Of a stretch of DNA of 64,000 nucleotides, positions 20,165 to 28,556 are shown piece by piece (position 1 is the first letter of the stretch; every line of letters begins with the position of its first letter). Position numbers and translations under genes: made by a program. Under the pieces are notes generated by a model that did no database searches, was not told the origin of the DNA, and saw nothing but the letters and a program-made list of their open reading frames with translations. The stretch lies in NCBI GenBank assembly GCA_963825565.1, contig CAWGTW010000004.1, positions 558,001 to 622,000 of the forward strand, read 5' to 3'. The stretch is from JBFGCT01 sp963825565. GTDB lineage: Bacteria; Actinomycetota; Acidimicrobiia; Acidimicrobiales; Ilumatobacteraceae.

Positions 20165-20620
20165 TCAGCCGCCGATGTTGATGCACTCGATCAGTGCGCT
20201 CTGGGCCTCGTCGGGCAGCACGCCGCTCTCGCCGACGGCGGCGAGGTCGATGGAGTCGAACGCATCGCGGACGCACTGCTCGTCGAAGTCGATGCCCTGA
20301 TCCCGCAGGGCGGCGATCTGCTCGTCGATGAGCGATCCGATGTCGACGCACGTGAACAGGTCCTCGGTGAGGGCCACGCCCTCCGGCGACAGGTCGGCAT
20401 CGCCGATGTCGGCGCCGTCGGGGAGGTCGAGGGCCTTCTTCGCGTCCTCGTCGCTCAAATCGGAGATCACGCGCTTGACGCACGCTTCGTCGATGTCGAC
20501 GCTCTGGTCCTTCGCGTCCTTGATGAGCGCGTCGGCCACCTTGTCCTGGTCGCTTCCACCGCCACCGCAGGCGGTGAAGACGAGTGCGGCGACGCTCGCC
20601 GCGAGGATGGACTTCTTCAT
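20165..20620 (-). CDS. small lipoprotein of unknown function
   Basis: A 151-residue exported lipoprotein. The signal peptide MKKSILAASVAALVFTAC ends in a clear lipobox (Cys18). A glycine stretch follows, then an acidic, mostly helical domain with four further cysteines spaced as two pairs (EACVKR, LFTCVD, EQCVRD, IECINI), which may form disulfides outside the cell. An AAGGAG box lies 10 nt before the ATG at 20620. I do not recognise the family. It is convergent with the liv operon. Confidence 0.8.
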   Translation of the reverse strand: MKKSILAASVAALVFTACGGGGSDQDKVADALIKDAKDQSVDIDEACVKRVISDLSDEDAKKALDLPDGADIGDADLSPEGVALTEDLFTCVDIGSLIDEQIAALRDQGIDFDEQCVRDAFDSIDLAAVGESGVLPDEAQSALIECINIGG

Positions 20621-20753
20621 GAGGTTCGGTCTCCTTGTTCAGGTTCGCTGGTCGGTACCGGATACTGGCACCTGGGCGGGGGGTCGGGCTGGGATTCGAT
20701 GCCCTGGTCATCGCGGCCGGGCCGCCCGGAGCACCGCCGTTCGGGCGGGCGGC

Positions 20754-21041
20754 TCAGGGGAAGCGGCTGACGTTGACCGTGTACTCGTTCGATCCGGTGA
20801 TCTCGACGCTGAACTCCCACGACCTGGCCTGGTCGTCGACCGCCGTGCAGGCGAACGTCGTACCGATGTCGCGACGTTCGGGCTCCTGGCAGGTGGCGGT
20901 GGTGAACGTGGCGCCGGTCGCGTCGCGGAGGCCCTGGTTGCCGAGGATGAAGTCCTGGGCGTCCTTCTTGAAGTCGCCCGACGTGGTGAAGCACCCGGCG
21001 AGCAGCAGCACCGAACCACAGAGCACGATCGCGGGGCGCAC
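20754..21041 (-). CDS. small lipoprotein, DUF4333-like
   Basis: A 95-residue lipoprotein with signal MRPAIVLCGSVLLLAGC (GTG start at 21041, lipobox LAGC). The mature part has two cysteines (TATCQEPERR and TTFACTAVDD) and a beta-rich C-terminus. The pattern of Cys, then GTTFACTAVDD, then alternating hydrophobic residues resembles DUF4333 domains of actinobacterial surface proteins; that assignment is by eye. It lies between another lipoprotein gene and rarD on the same strand, 15 bp downstream of rarD. Confidence 0.75.
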   Translation of the reverse strand: MRPAIVLCGSVLLLAGCFTTSGDFKKDAQDFILGNQGLRDATGATFTTATCQEPERRDIGTTFACTAVDDQARSWEFSVEITGSNEYTVNVSRFP

Positions 21042-21056
21042 GCCGGCGACGGTAGT

Positions 21057-22001
21057 TCAGGTCCGAACCGCGGTCGCGGCACGTCGAGTCGTGCGGATGC
21101 GGTCCGACATCACCGCGATCAGGGCGACCCAGACGAAGGCGAAGCCGATGAGCCGGTCGAGCGGCATCGGCTCGCCGTACAGCAGCCAACCCAGCCCGAA
21201 GTTGATCACCGGCACGAGCAGGTTGAGCGGCCCGAGCAGGGTGAACGGGACGATCTTCGCCGCGTGGGCGAACAGCATCAGCGGGACGGCGGTGACGACG
21301 CCGGTCCCGAGGACGAACACCCACTCGGTGGCGTCGGCTGCCTGCACGACGCTGTCGGCCCGACCGCTGAGCGCGACGAGCAGGACGATCGCCGGCAGCA
21401 GCGTGAGCAGCGTCTCGCCCGCCAGCCCGTCGACCGGTCCGAGATCGATGCGCCGCTTGCTGAGCCCGTACAGGCTCCAGGATGCTGCGAGGACCAGCGC
21501 GATCCACGGTGGCCGGCCGTAGGAGATGGTCAGGATGACGACAGCGATCGCCGCGCAGGCGAAGGCGAACCGCTGCGCCCGGGTCGGCTCCTCGTGGAGG
21601 ACGTACACGCCGATCGCCATCGTCGCCAGCGGCGCCATGAAGTAGCCGAGTGCGGTCTCGATCACCCGGTCGTTGACCACCGCCCACACGTAGCTGCCCC
21701 AGTTGATGGTGAGCAGCAGCGCGGCGACCGTCAACCGGCGCAGAACGGCGCCGTCGCGGAACGCCCCGGCGATCACCGGCCACGTCCCCCTGGCGGTGGT
21801 GATGCCGGCCATCACGATCGCCGCGCACACCATCCGCCAGCCGATCAGCTCGAGCGCACCGAAAGCGGCGAGCTGTTTCCAGTAGATGGTGAGGAACCCC
21901 CACAGCAGGTACGCCAGCAGCCCGACCTGCACGCCGCGAGCGACGGCTCGGCCCGCATCGTCGGCCGCCGGCGCAGGCGCCGTGCTCCGGGCGTGACGCA
22001 T
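21057..22001 (-). CDS. rarD: RarD-type EamA transporter
   Basis: A 314-residue inner-membrane protein with about ten hydrophobic helices and duplicated EamA halves. RarD-specific features include LLWGFLTIYWKQL near the N-terminus, LLLTINWGSYVWAVVNDRVIETALGYFM in the first half, and PLMLFAHAAKIVPFTLLGPLN in the second. Members are drug/metabolite transporters of uncertain substrate (E. coli RarD was named for chloramphenicol sensitivity). Start ATG is at 22001. The three-copy palindromic repeat lies directly upstream, between this gene and pgl. Confidence 0.88.
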   Translation of the reverse strand: MRHARSTAPAPAADDAGRAVARGVQVGLLAYLLWGFLTIYWKQLAAFGALELIGWRMVCAAIVMAGITTARGTWPVIAGAFRDGAVLRRLTVAALLLTINWGSYVWAVVNDRVIETALGYFMAPLATMAIGVYVLHEEPTRAQRFAFACAAIAVVILTISYGRPPWIALVLAASWSLYGLSKRRIDLGPVDGLAGETLLTLLPAIVLLVALSGRADSVVQAADATEWVFVLGTGVVTAVPLMLFAHAAKIVPFTLLGPLNLLVPVINFGLGWLLYGEPMPLDRLIGFAFVWVALIAVMSDRIRTTRRAATAVRT

Positions 22002-22050
22002 CGCCGCAGGCTACGCCCTCCCACCCCACCTCCCGCCCCCCGCCCATCCC

Positions 22051-22220
22051 GTTTGTGTGACCGAAGACGTCGGATGTCGCGATGTTCGGTCACACGGATT
22101 CCGGGCGGTTTGTTTGACCGAAGACGGTGGATGTCGCGATGTTCGGTCACACGAATCGTGGGCCCGCCGGTTTGTGTGACCGAAGACGTCGGATGTCGCG
22201 ATGTTCGGTCACACAAACCG
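22051..22220. repeat. three-copy palindromic repeat between rarD and pgl
   Basis: Three 45-bp units at 22051-22095, 22108-22152 and 22170-22214. Each is an imperfect palindrome: arm GTGTGACCGAA, a 19-nt centre (GACGTCGGATGTCGCGATG in copies 1 and 3), arm TTCGGTCACAC. Copy 2 differs by a T in its left arm and GGT for GTC in the centre. In copy 3 the stem extends to 17 bp (22168-22184 with 22204-22220). Spacers of 12 and 17 bp are unrelated. All three point the same way. I saw no other copy in the window. Confidence 0.9.
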
Positions 22221-22264
22221 TTGGGGGGTGGGGGTGCGGGAGGTGGGTGTGGGATCGTGTGGGG

Positions 22265-22909
22265 GTGGACGTGAACGTGAGCGAGCGGCCGAGCGCGGAC
22301 GCTGCGGCGTGGCTGGCCCGCCGTGTGGAGGAGGCGGTGCGGCAGCGCGGTGTCGCGCTGCTCGCGGTCAGCGGCGGGAGCACGGCGCCACCGATGCTGG
22401 CTGCGCTGGTCGCCGAGGACCTGCCGTGGGAGCGGGTGACCGTCTGGCAGGTCGACGAGCGGGTCGCTCCCGACGGTCACCCCGACCGCAACGCCGGCCA
22501 ACTCCATGATCTGCCGTGCCGGATCCGGTCGATGCCGGTGACCGCTCGAGATCTGCGGGCGGCCGCCCGGCGATACGCCGCCGGTCTGCCCGATCGCCTC
22601 GATGTCGTCCACCTCGGGCTCGGCGCGGACGGGCACACCGCCTCGTGGCCGCCGGCGGAACCGTCGATCGGCGCCAGCGGCCGCCCGGTCGAGGTGACCG
22701 GCGAGTTCCACGGGCGGCGGAGGATGACGCTGACCCCACGCGTCGTGAACGCCGCGCGCTCCCGGCTCGTCCTCACGACGGGTCAGGGCAAGGCGGAGAT
22801 GGTCGAGCGTTGGGTCCGCGGCGACCGGACGATCCCGATCGCTCGGGTGCGCCGGGCGAACACGGCGATCTTCCTCGACCCGGCGGCGGCCCGGCGCCTC
22901 CCGCGGTAG
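22265..22909 (+). CDS. pgl: 6-phosphogluconolactonase
   Basis: A 214-residue enzyme that hydrolyses 6-phosphogluconolactone in the oxidative pentose phosphate pathway. Family features are the N-terminal LLAVSGGSTAPPML phosphate loop, VTVWQVDERVAP, and LGLGADGHTASWPP, which corresponds to the usual DGHTASLFP. It is slightly shorter than most homologues. GTG codons at 22265 and 22271 are both possible starts. pgi begins 10 bp after its stop, so the two glucose-6-phosphate enzymes are surely cotranscribed. Confidence 0.88.
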   Translation: MDVNVSERPSADAAAWLARRVEEAVRQRGVALLAVSGGSTAPPMLAALVAEDLPWERVTVWQVDERVAPDGHPDRNAGQLHDLPCRIRSMPVTARDLRAAARRYAAGLPDRLDVVHLGLGADGHTASWPPAEPSIGASGRPVEVTGEFHGRRRMTLTPRVVNAARSRLVLTTGQGKAEMVERWVRGDRTIPIARVRRANTAIFLDPAAARRLPR

Positions 22910-22919
22910 GTTCGCGACG

Positions 22920-24455
22920 ATGGACGTGCTGATGGAGCTCGCGGCGACACCCCGGCCCGGCGACCTGCGGGCGCTGTTTGCATCCGACCCGTCCCGCGCC
23001 GACCGCTACCTCGTCACGGTGGGCGGGCTACGGATCGACTACTCCAAGCACCGCATCGACGACGTGGTGCTCGGCGCGCTGATCGATGCGGCCCGCCGCA
23101 GCGGCGTCGAGGCCCGTCGCGACGCGATGTTCGCCGGCGAGCACATCAACGTCACCGAGGATCGGGCGGTCGGCCACGTCGCGCTGCGCGTCCCGGCCGG
23201 CGGCGAGTTCCTCGTCGACGGTCGCAACGTGGTGCCCGACGTGCACGAGGTGCTCGACCGGATGGCGGCCTTCGCCGATCGCGTCCGAGCCGACGACCGC
23301 ATCACCCACGTGGTCAACCTCGGCATCGGTGGGTCCGACCTCGGCCCGGCGATGGTCTACCGAGCGCTGCGCCCGTTCCGGCACGATCGGATCCGATGCT
23401 CGTTCGTCTCCAATGTGGACGGTGCCGACATCGCTGCCGTGCTCGCCGACTCCGACCCGGCGTCGACACTGTTCATCGTCGCGTCGAAGACGTTCGGGAC
23501 GATCGAGACGCTGACCAACGCGCGGACGGCCCGGGCCTGGCTCGTCGACGCGCTCGGCGACGGCGCGGTCGCCGACCATTTCGTCGCCGTGTCGACCAAT
23601 GCCGAGCGGGTCGCCGACTTCGGGATCGACACCGCCAACATGTTCGGGTTCTGGGACTGGGTCGGTGGCCGGTACTCGGTCGACTCGGCGATCGGCCTCT
23701 CGGTGATGATCGCGATCGGCCCCGAGCGCTTCCGCGAACTGCTCGACGGCTTCCACGCCCTGGACGAGCACTTCCGCACCGCACCGCTCGAGCGCAACGC
23801 CCCGGTCCTGCTGGCGATGATCGGCATCTGGTACGCGAACGTGCTCGGGTACGACACGAAGGCGGTGCTGCCGTACGCCAACGACCTCGACCGTTTCCCG
23901 GCCTACCTCCAGCAGCTCGACATGGAGTCGAACGGCAAGTCGGTCCGACTCGACGGTTCCCCGGTCGCCGGCGACACCGGTCCGATCGTCTGGGGCGAGC
24001 CCGGCACCAACGGGCAGCACGCGTTCTATCAACTCCTCCACCAGGGGACGCGGGTGGTGCCGGTCGATTTCATCGGGTTCGCCCGGGCTGCGCATCCGTA
24101 CCAGGAGCACCACGACCTGCTGATGGCGAACCTGTTCGCCCAGGCCGAGGCGCTGGCGTTCGGGCGCACGGACGCGGTCGAGCCGTACCGCAGCTTCGAC
24201 GGCAATCGGCCGAGCACGATGATCCTCGCCGATCGGCTGTCGCCGTCGGTGTTGGGCCAATTGATCGCGCTCTACGAGCACGTCGTCCACGTCCAGGGCA
24301 CGGTGTGGGGCGTCGACAGCTACGACCAGTGGGGCGTCGAACTCGGTAAGGAGTTGGCCAACGTGATCACCCCCGAACTGACCGGCGCGCCGGTGCCGTC
24401 GGCGCACGACACGTCGACCAACGCCTCGATCGCCTGGTACCGCGCCAACCGCTGA
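22920..24455 (+). CDS. pgi: glucose-6-phosphate isomerase
   Basis: A 511-residue enzyme interconverting glucose-6-phosphate and fructose-6-phosphate. The sugar isomerase (SIS) fold shows VNLGIGGSDLGPAMV near residue 127, FIVASKTFGTIETL near 187, the signature GGRYSVDSAIGLS near 255, and the late catalytic region WGVDSYDQWGVELGK. Full length for the family. It lies 10 bp downstream of pgl. A hairpin and a new ribosome binding site separate it from the next gene. Confidence 0.95.
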   Translation: MDVLMELAATPRPGDLRALFASDPSRADRYLVTVGGLRIDYSKHRIDDVVLGALIDAARRSGVEARRDAMFAGEHINVTEDRAVGHVALRVPAGGEFLVDGRNVVPDVHEVLDRMAAFADRVRADDRITHVVNLGIGGSDLGPAMVYRALRPFRHDRIRCSFVSNVDGADIAAVLADSDPASTLFIVASKTFGTIETLTNARTARAWLVDALGDGAVADHFVAVSTNAERVADFGIDTANMFGFWDWVGGRYSVDSAIGLSVMIAIGPERFRELLDGFHALDEHFRTAPLERNAPVLLAMIGIWYANVLGYDTKAVLPYANDLDRFPAYLQQLDMESNGKSVRLDGSPVAGDTGPIVWGEPGTNGQHAFYQLLHQGTRVVPVDFIGFARAAHPYQEHHDLLMANLFAQAEALAFGRTDAVEPYRSFDGNRPSTMILADRLSPSVLGQLIALYEHVVHVQGTVWGVDSYDQWGVELGKELANVITPELTGAPVPSAHDTSTNASIAWYRANR

Positions 24456-24503
24456 CGTCGTGCTCGAGCGCTGCGGCGCGTCGGTCTGGCATGATCCGGT
24501 GAC

Positions 24504-24525
24504 GGCCGGCTGCCCGCCGCCGGCC
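24504..24525 (+). terminator. hairpin between pgi and the hydroxyacyl-CoA dehydrogenase gene
   Basis: Inverted repeat GGCCGGC / GCCGGCC with an 8-nt loop, 48 bp after the pgi stop and just before the next ribosome binding site. It may attenuate or terminate the pgl-pgi transcript; the stem is short. Confidence 0.4.
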
Positions 24526-24548
24526 CAGAGGTCGAGGAGGCAACGGGG

Positions 24549-25412
24549 ATGACGATCGAACGGGTCGGAGTCGTGGGGTGCGGACAGATGGGGGCGGGTA
24601 TCGCCGAGGTGTGTGCCCGCGCCGGGCTGCACACCGTCGTCCACGAGGTCGATGCAGCGAGTGCCGAGCGGGCGCGCGACCGGCTCGCGGCATCCTTCGA
24701 CCGAGCGGTCGCCCGCGGTCGGATGATCGAGGACGAGCGTGCGGCGAGCACGGCCCGGTTGGTGTTCACGACCGACCTCGGCGAGATGGCGGATCGTCAG
24801 CTCGTCATCGAGGCGGTCGTCGAGGACGAGCGGCTCAAGACCGAGGTGTTCTCGGCGCTCGACGGGATCGTCGAGGACGACGACGCGATCCTCGCCAGCA
24901 ACACCAGCTCGATCCCGATCATGAAGCTCGGCATCGCCACCGCCCGTCCGGAGCACGTGGTCGGCATCCACTTCTTCAACCCGGTGCCGGTGCTGAAGCT
25001 CGTCGAGTTGGTGACCAGCCTGATGACCTCCGCCGACACGCTGGACCGGGCCAGGACGTTTGCCACCGAGCGTCTGGGCAAGCTCGTGATCCGCAGCCAG
25101 GATCGAGCGGGTTTCGTGGTCAACGCGCTGCTGATCCCGTACCTGCTCTCCGCGATCCGGATGCTCGAGTCGGGGTTCGCCACCGCCGACGACATCGACC
25201 ACGGCATGGTCGAGGGCTGCAACCACCCGATGGGGCCACTCCATCTGACCGACCTGATCGGGCTGGACACGACGCTGGCCGTCGCCCAGTCGATGTACGA
25301 GGAGTTCAAGGAGCCGCTCTATGCGCCACCGCCGATGCTGTCGCGGATGGTCGAGGCGGGGCTGCTCGGCCGTAAGTCCGGTCGCGGCTTCTACGACTAC
25401 CGACCGACGTGA
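24549..25412 (+). CDS. 3-hydroxybutyryl-CoA/3-hydroxyacyl-CoA dehydrogenase
   Basis: A 287-residue NAD(P)-dependent dehydrogenase that oxidises 3-hydroxyacyl-CoA or, in reverse, reduces acetoacetyl-CoA. The Rossmann loop GCGQMGAGIAEV begins near residue 10. The catalytic His-Glu pair appears in VVGIHFFNPVPVLKLVELV, and the C-terminal domain shows EGCNHPMGPLHLTDLIGLD. Length and motifs match stand-alone Hbd/PaaH/FadB2 proteins. A GAGGAGG box lies 8 nt before the ATG at 24549. Whether it serves fatty-acid oxidation, polyhydroxybutyrate or phenylacetate metabolism is not evident. Confidence 0.9.
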   Translation: MTIERVGVVGCGQMGAGIAEVCARAGLHTVVHEVDAASAERARDRLAASFDRAVARGRMIEDERAASTARLVFTTDLGEMADRQLVIEAVVEDERLKTEVFSALDGIVEDDDAILASNTSSIPIMKLGIATARPEHVVGIHFFNPVPVLKLVELVTSLMTSADTLDRARTFATERLGKLVIRSQDRAGFVVNALLIPYLLSAIRMLESGFATADDIDHGMVEGCNHPMGPLHLTDLIGLDTTLAVAQSMYEEFKEPLYAPPPMLSRMVEAGLLGRKSGRGFYDYRPT

Positions 25413-25499
25413 TCGGGCGTGCCGGCGCGAGTCCCTTCGGTCGGGCGGAGGCATGGGCGGGTGGGCCGGACACGGTGCCGCTCCTACGATGATCGCCCT

Positions 25500-26453
25500 A
25501 TGGCCGACCGCGTCGAGCGCCTGACCAACCTGCTCGCGCTGCTGCTCGAGACGGCGCAGCCTCTGAGCCTCGTGCAGATCGCCGGTGAGCTGGACGGGCA
25601 GTACCCCGACGACCACGGCGCCCGGCGGGCGGCGTTCGAGCGCGACAAGGCGGCCCTGCGCGACATCGGGGTTCCGATCGAGACCGAGATGGTGACCGGC
25701 GGCCCGTACGCCGGCCAGACGAGGTACCGGATCGACCGGGCCACCTACGAGCTCGACGATCTCGATCTCGACGACGACGAGATGCGTGCGTTGCAGGTCG
25801 CCGTCGCCGCCGTGCGGACCGGGTCGACCTCGGGTCAGGATGCGATCTGGAAGCTCGGCGGCGCGGTCGGCGGCGAGCAACCCCCGGTGTCCGCCGTGCT
25901 TCCGGATCGTCCCGAGCTCCCGGTGATCCGCGCCGCGGTTGCCGCCCGGTCGTCGATCGCGTTCTCCTACCGCAACCAGCCTCGACGGCTCGACCCGTGG
26001 GGTGTGCTCCTGCGCGGGGGGTTCTGGTACGTGGTCGGTCACGACCACGACCGCGAGTCGCAGCGGACGTTCCGCGTCGACCGGTTCGACGGTGGGGCGG
26101 GCGCGATCACGGTCGGACCGCCGGGGTCGTTCCGCCGTCCGGAGTCGTTCGATCCCCGCAACGCGTTCCCCACCGACCCCAAGCAGATCGGCCACGCACC
26201 CGACGACGGCGTCGAGGCCCGGGTCCTGATCGACGCCGTCCGGGCCGGGGCGGTCGAGCGGGAACTGGGCTCGGAACGGGTCGTCGCCCGCCACGAGAAC
26301 GGCGACATCGAGGTCGTCGTGCCGGCGACGAACCTCGAGGCGTTCCGCTCGTGGGTGCTGGGCTTGCTCGAGCACGCCGTCGTCATCGACCCGCCCGAGG
26401 TGCGGGACGCGATCGTCGACTGGTTGCGGGGCGTGGCCCGGGTCGGCTCGTGA
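25500..26453 (+). CDS. pafB: WYL-domain transcriptional regulator PafB-like
   Basis: A 317-residue regulator with an N-terminal winged HTH (residues about 1-70, RVERLTNLLALLLETAQPLSLVQIA) and a central WYL domain (residues about 140-220; GVLLRGGFWYVVGHD is the WYL core). A WCX-like C-terminal extension follows. The ATG at 25500 is chosen over the longer open frame. The next gene, a second WYL regulator, starts within its stop codon (GTGA), so this is the PafB-PafC pair, the DNA-damage activator known from mycobacteria. Here there are no Pup or proteasome genes beside it. Confidence 0.85.
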   Translation: MADRVERLTNLLALLLETAQPLSLVQIAGELDGQYPDDHGARRAAFERDKAALRDIGVPIETEMVTGGPYAGQTRYRIDRATYELDDLDLDDDEMRALQVAVAAVRTGSTSGQDAIWKLGGAVGGEQPPVSAVLPDRPELPVIRAAVAARSSIAFSYRNQPRRLDPWGVLLRGGFWYVVGHDHDRESQRTFRVDRFDGGAGAITVGPPGSFRRPESFDPRNAFPTDPKQIGHAPDDGVEARVLIDAVRAGAVERELGSERVVARHENGDIEVVVPATNLEAFRSWVLGLLEHAVVIDPPEVRDAIVDWLRGVARVGS

Positions 26454-27434
26454 GCCCGCAACGCAACGCCCCGGCCAGGCTGCAGCGGCTGCTGGTGATG
26501 CTGCCGTGGCTGATGGAGGCCGGCGAGGTGCCGCTCGCCGAGGTCGCGACCCGCTTCGACATGTCCGAGGCCGACGTGACGCGCGATCTCGAGCTCGTGG
26601 CGATGTGCGGCCTGCCGCCGTACGTCGACGAGATGGTCGACGTCTTCGTCGACGACGGTGTCGTGTTCGTCGGCGTGCCACGCCTGTTCACCCGCCCGCT
26701 CCGCCTGACCGCCCCCGAGGGCTTCGCGTTGCTCGCGTCGGCGCGCGCCGCGATGGAGCTCCCGGGAGCCGACCCGCAGGGTCCGCTCGCGCGCGGCCTC
26801 GACAAGTTGGCCCACCTGCTCGGTCGGGCGGGGCTGCCGGCTGCCGACGACGGCAGCGACGACACGGCCGGGGTGGTCGTCGACCTCGCCCGCCCCCCGC
26901 TGACCGACGACATCGCGGCGGCCGCCGCCGACGCCGCCGAACTGTCGATCTCGTACTACGTGCCCGCCCGCGACGACGTCACCGAGCGGACGATCGTTCC
27001 GCGCCACGTCTTCACCGACGGTGGGAACTGGTACGTGCGTCGCCGACGACGACCGTTCCGGCGAGCTGCGCACATTCCGGCTCGATCGCATCGAGTCGGT
27101 TCGCCCGACCGGCCGCACCGTGCCGAGCGATGGTCCGGTCCGGGCGCCCGATCGCTTCTTCGACGAGCGGGACCTGCCGCGCATCACCCTGCGGCTGGCT
27201 CCCGCCGCTCGCTGGATCATCGAGCAATATCCGGTCGATCGGGTGACCGAGCTGGGCGACGGCGACGCCGAGGTGACGCTGCCAGTCGCCAGCGAGCGTT
27301 GGCTGAGCCGCCTGCTCATCCGACTGGGGCCGGGTGCCGATGTGTTGACGCCGGGCCCTGCGCTCGACCGGGCGACCGAGCTCGCGGCGACCGTGCTCGC
27401 CCGCTACGAGCTCGACGCTCGCCCGCGGTCGTAG
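26450..27434 (+). CDS. pafC: WYL-domain transcriptional regulator PafC-like, one frame break
   Basis: The partner of the preceding PafB, about 327 residues when repaired. It has an N-terminal HTH (RLQRLLVMLPWLMEAGEVPLAEVATRF), a WYL core (GGNWYVVADDDRSGELRTFRLDR) and a WCX-like tail. A single extra C near 27038, within TACGTGCGTCGCC, throws the frame; removing it makes one protein. PafB and PafC act together in mycobacteria. The last 31 bp overlap, antisense, the end of the convergent exonuclease gene. Confidence 0.84.
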
Positions 27435-27994
27435 AACGGTCGGAGCTGCTCGCGTTCGGTGATCTGGTGGGCCTGCAGCAGGTGCGGGAGCACCGCCGCG
27501 GTCGCAGCCGCGTCGGCGAGCGCGTCGTGGGGCCGGACCAGGTCGACGCCGTAGCGGTCGCAGAGGTCGGCGAGCCGGTGCGAGCGCGCCCGCTCGGGAT
27601 CGAGCCGGCGCGACATCCGCAGCGTGCACAGCCTGGTCTCGAGCGCGGTTCGCAGCGGGTCGGTGCGGGCGCGGTGACGCGACGCACGCAGGAGGAACTC
27701 ACCGTCGAAGCTGGCGTTGTGAGCGGTGAACACCGCACCGTCGAGGCGGGCGGCGAACTCGTCGAGCACGTCGTCGAGGCGCGGTGCTCCCGCGAGCATC
27801 GGGCGGGTGATGCCGTGGACCTCGGTCGGTCCGACCCGGGAGAACGGCCACCGCAGCCGCACGAGGGTCGACCACTGGTCGACCACATGGCCGTCGCCCT
27901 CGACGGTGACCAACCCGACCTGGAGGATGCGGTGCCGCCGTGCCGAGAAGCCCGATGTCTCGATGTCGACGACGGCGAACCGCGGCAGTGTCAC
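27404..27994 (-). CDS. DEDDh 3'-5' exonuclease (DNA polymerase III epsilon-like)
   Basis: A 196-residue exonuclease. The metal-binding Exo I motif VVDIETSG begins at residue 8, Exo II is FTAHNASFDGEFL, and Exo III is RPHDALADAAAT with the catalytic His. This is the DnaQ fold without a polymerase or helicase attached, so a proofreading, repair or RNA-trimming role is possible. The GTG at 27994 is chosen because it places the motif at the usual distance from the start; a longer frame to 28051 exists. It converges with pafC and overlaps its 3' end. Confidence 0.82.
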   Translation of the reverse strand: MTLPRFAVVDIETSGFSARRHRILQVGLVTVEGDGHVVDQWSTLVRLRWPFSRVGPTEVHGITRPMLAGAPRLDDVLDEFAARLDGAVFTAHNASFDGEFLLRASRHRARTDPLRTALETRLCTLRMSRRLDPERARSHRLADLCDRYGVDLVRPHDALADAAATAAVLPHLLQAHQITEREQLRPFYDRGRASSS

Positions 27995-28063
27995 GGCTTC
28001 ACCATAGACAGCCGGTGTCACCGTCGGCCCGGCCCGCCGGGCGCCGGCCACCGCTGCGCGCGC

Positions 28064-28381
28064 TCAGCGGGGCGGCGATGACGCCGTACGGGCGCGGATC
28101 CCGATCGGGGCGGCGATGGTGAATCCGGCGAGGTGCCGGTCCTCCTCGGACTCGCCGCCCCAGTAGCCGTACTCATGGTTGTCGCGTGCGTACTGTTGGC
28201 AGGCTTCGCGCACGACGCAGCCGGCGCAGAGCAGGGCCGCTCGCGCTTCGCGCCGGTGCCGGGCCTGGGGGCGCTCGGCGCGCCGGGGGAAGAACAGCTC
28301 GGTGCGACCCTTGCAGGCGGCGTGTTCGCGCCAGTCCCCGATGATCACCTCTACGGGCTCGTACACCTCGGCGATGGCCAT
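28064..28381 (-). CDS. whiB: WhiB-family iron-sulfur regulator
   Basis: A 105-residue Wbl protein. The four cluster-binding cysteines are Cys23, Cys52, Cys55 and Cys61 (AACKGR, then LCAGCVVREAC). The GYWGG turn is at residues 72-76, and a short basic tail follows. These proteins bind a [4Fe-4S] cluster and the primary sigma factor to control development, redox or antibiotic response. The start ATG at 28381 is preceded by AGGAG. Which Wbl subgroup it belongs to is unclear; the short N-terminus and lack of an AT-hook make WhiB1/WhiB2-like assignments tentative. Confidence 0.92.
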   Translation of the reverse strand: MAIAEVYEPVEVIIGDWREHAACKGRTELFFPRRAERPQARHRREARAALLCAGCVVREACQQYARDNHEYGYWGGESEEDRHLAGFTIAAPIGIRARTASSPPR

Positions 28382-28440
28382 CTCTGCTCCTCGTCCTCGA
28401 AAGGAGCGACGGGGGCCGGGAGGGGTTGGCGCCCCGTCGC

Positions 28441-28470
28441 TCGGATTTAACACTAAATGATTTCGGCGGC
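28441..28470 (-). promoter_or_regulatory. AT-rich promoter-like patch upstream of whiB
   Basis: A short AT-rich stretch (ATTTAACACTAAATGATTT on the plus strand) stands out in an otherwise GC-rich region, 60 to 90 nt upstream of the whiB start. Read leftward it offers TAGTGT and TTAAAT as possible -10 elements. No -35 box is convincing. Confidence 0.35.
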
Positions 28471-28556
28471 GTGGGCAAGGGTCAATCCGTACGGGCGGAG
28501 GCGTTCGGCCGACGCTGCGTGGCGACGCGAGCGCGCCGGGCGCGGAGCGGTCGGCG

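Noticed and set aside
22051..22220. CRISPR array
   Set aside because: Only three units with 12-17 bp spacers, each unit palindromic through most of its length, and no cas genes.
23028..26681. 1217-codon open frame on the minus strand opposite pgi, the dehydrogenase and pafB
   Set aside because: Antisense shadow of GC-rich coding sequence: its composition is Arg/Asp/His/Val-rich low-complexity, and the plus-strand genes are unmistakable.
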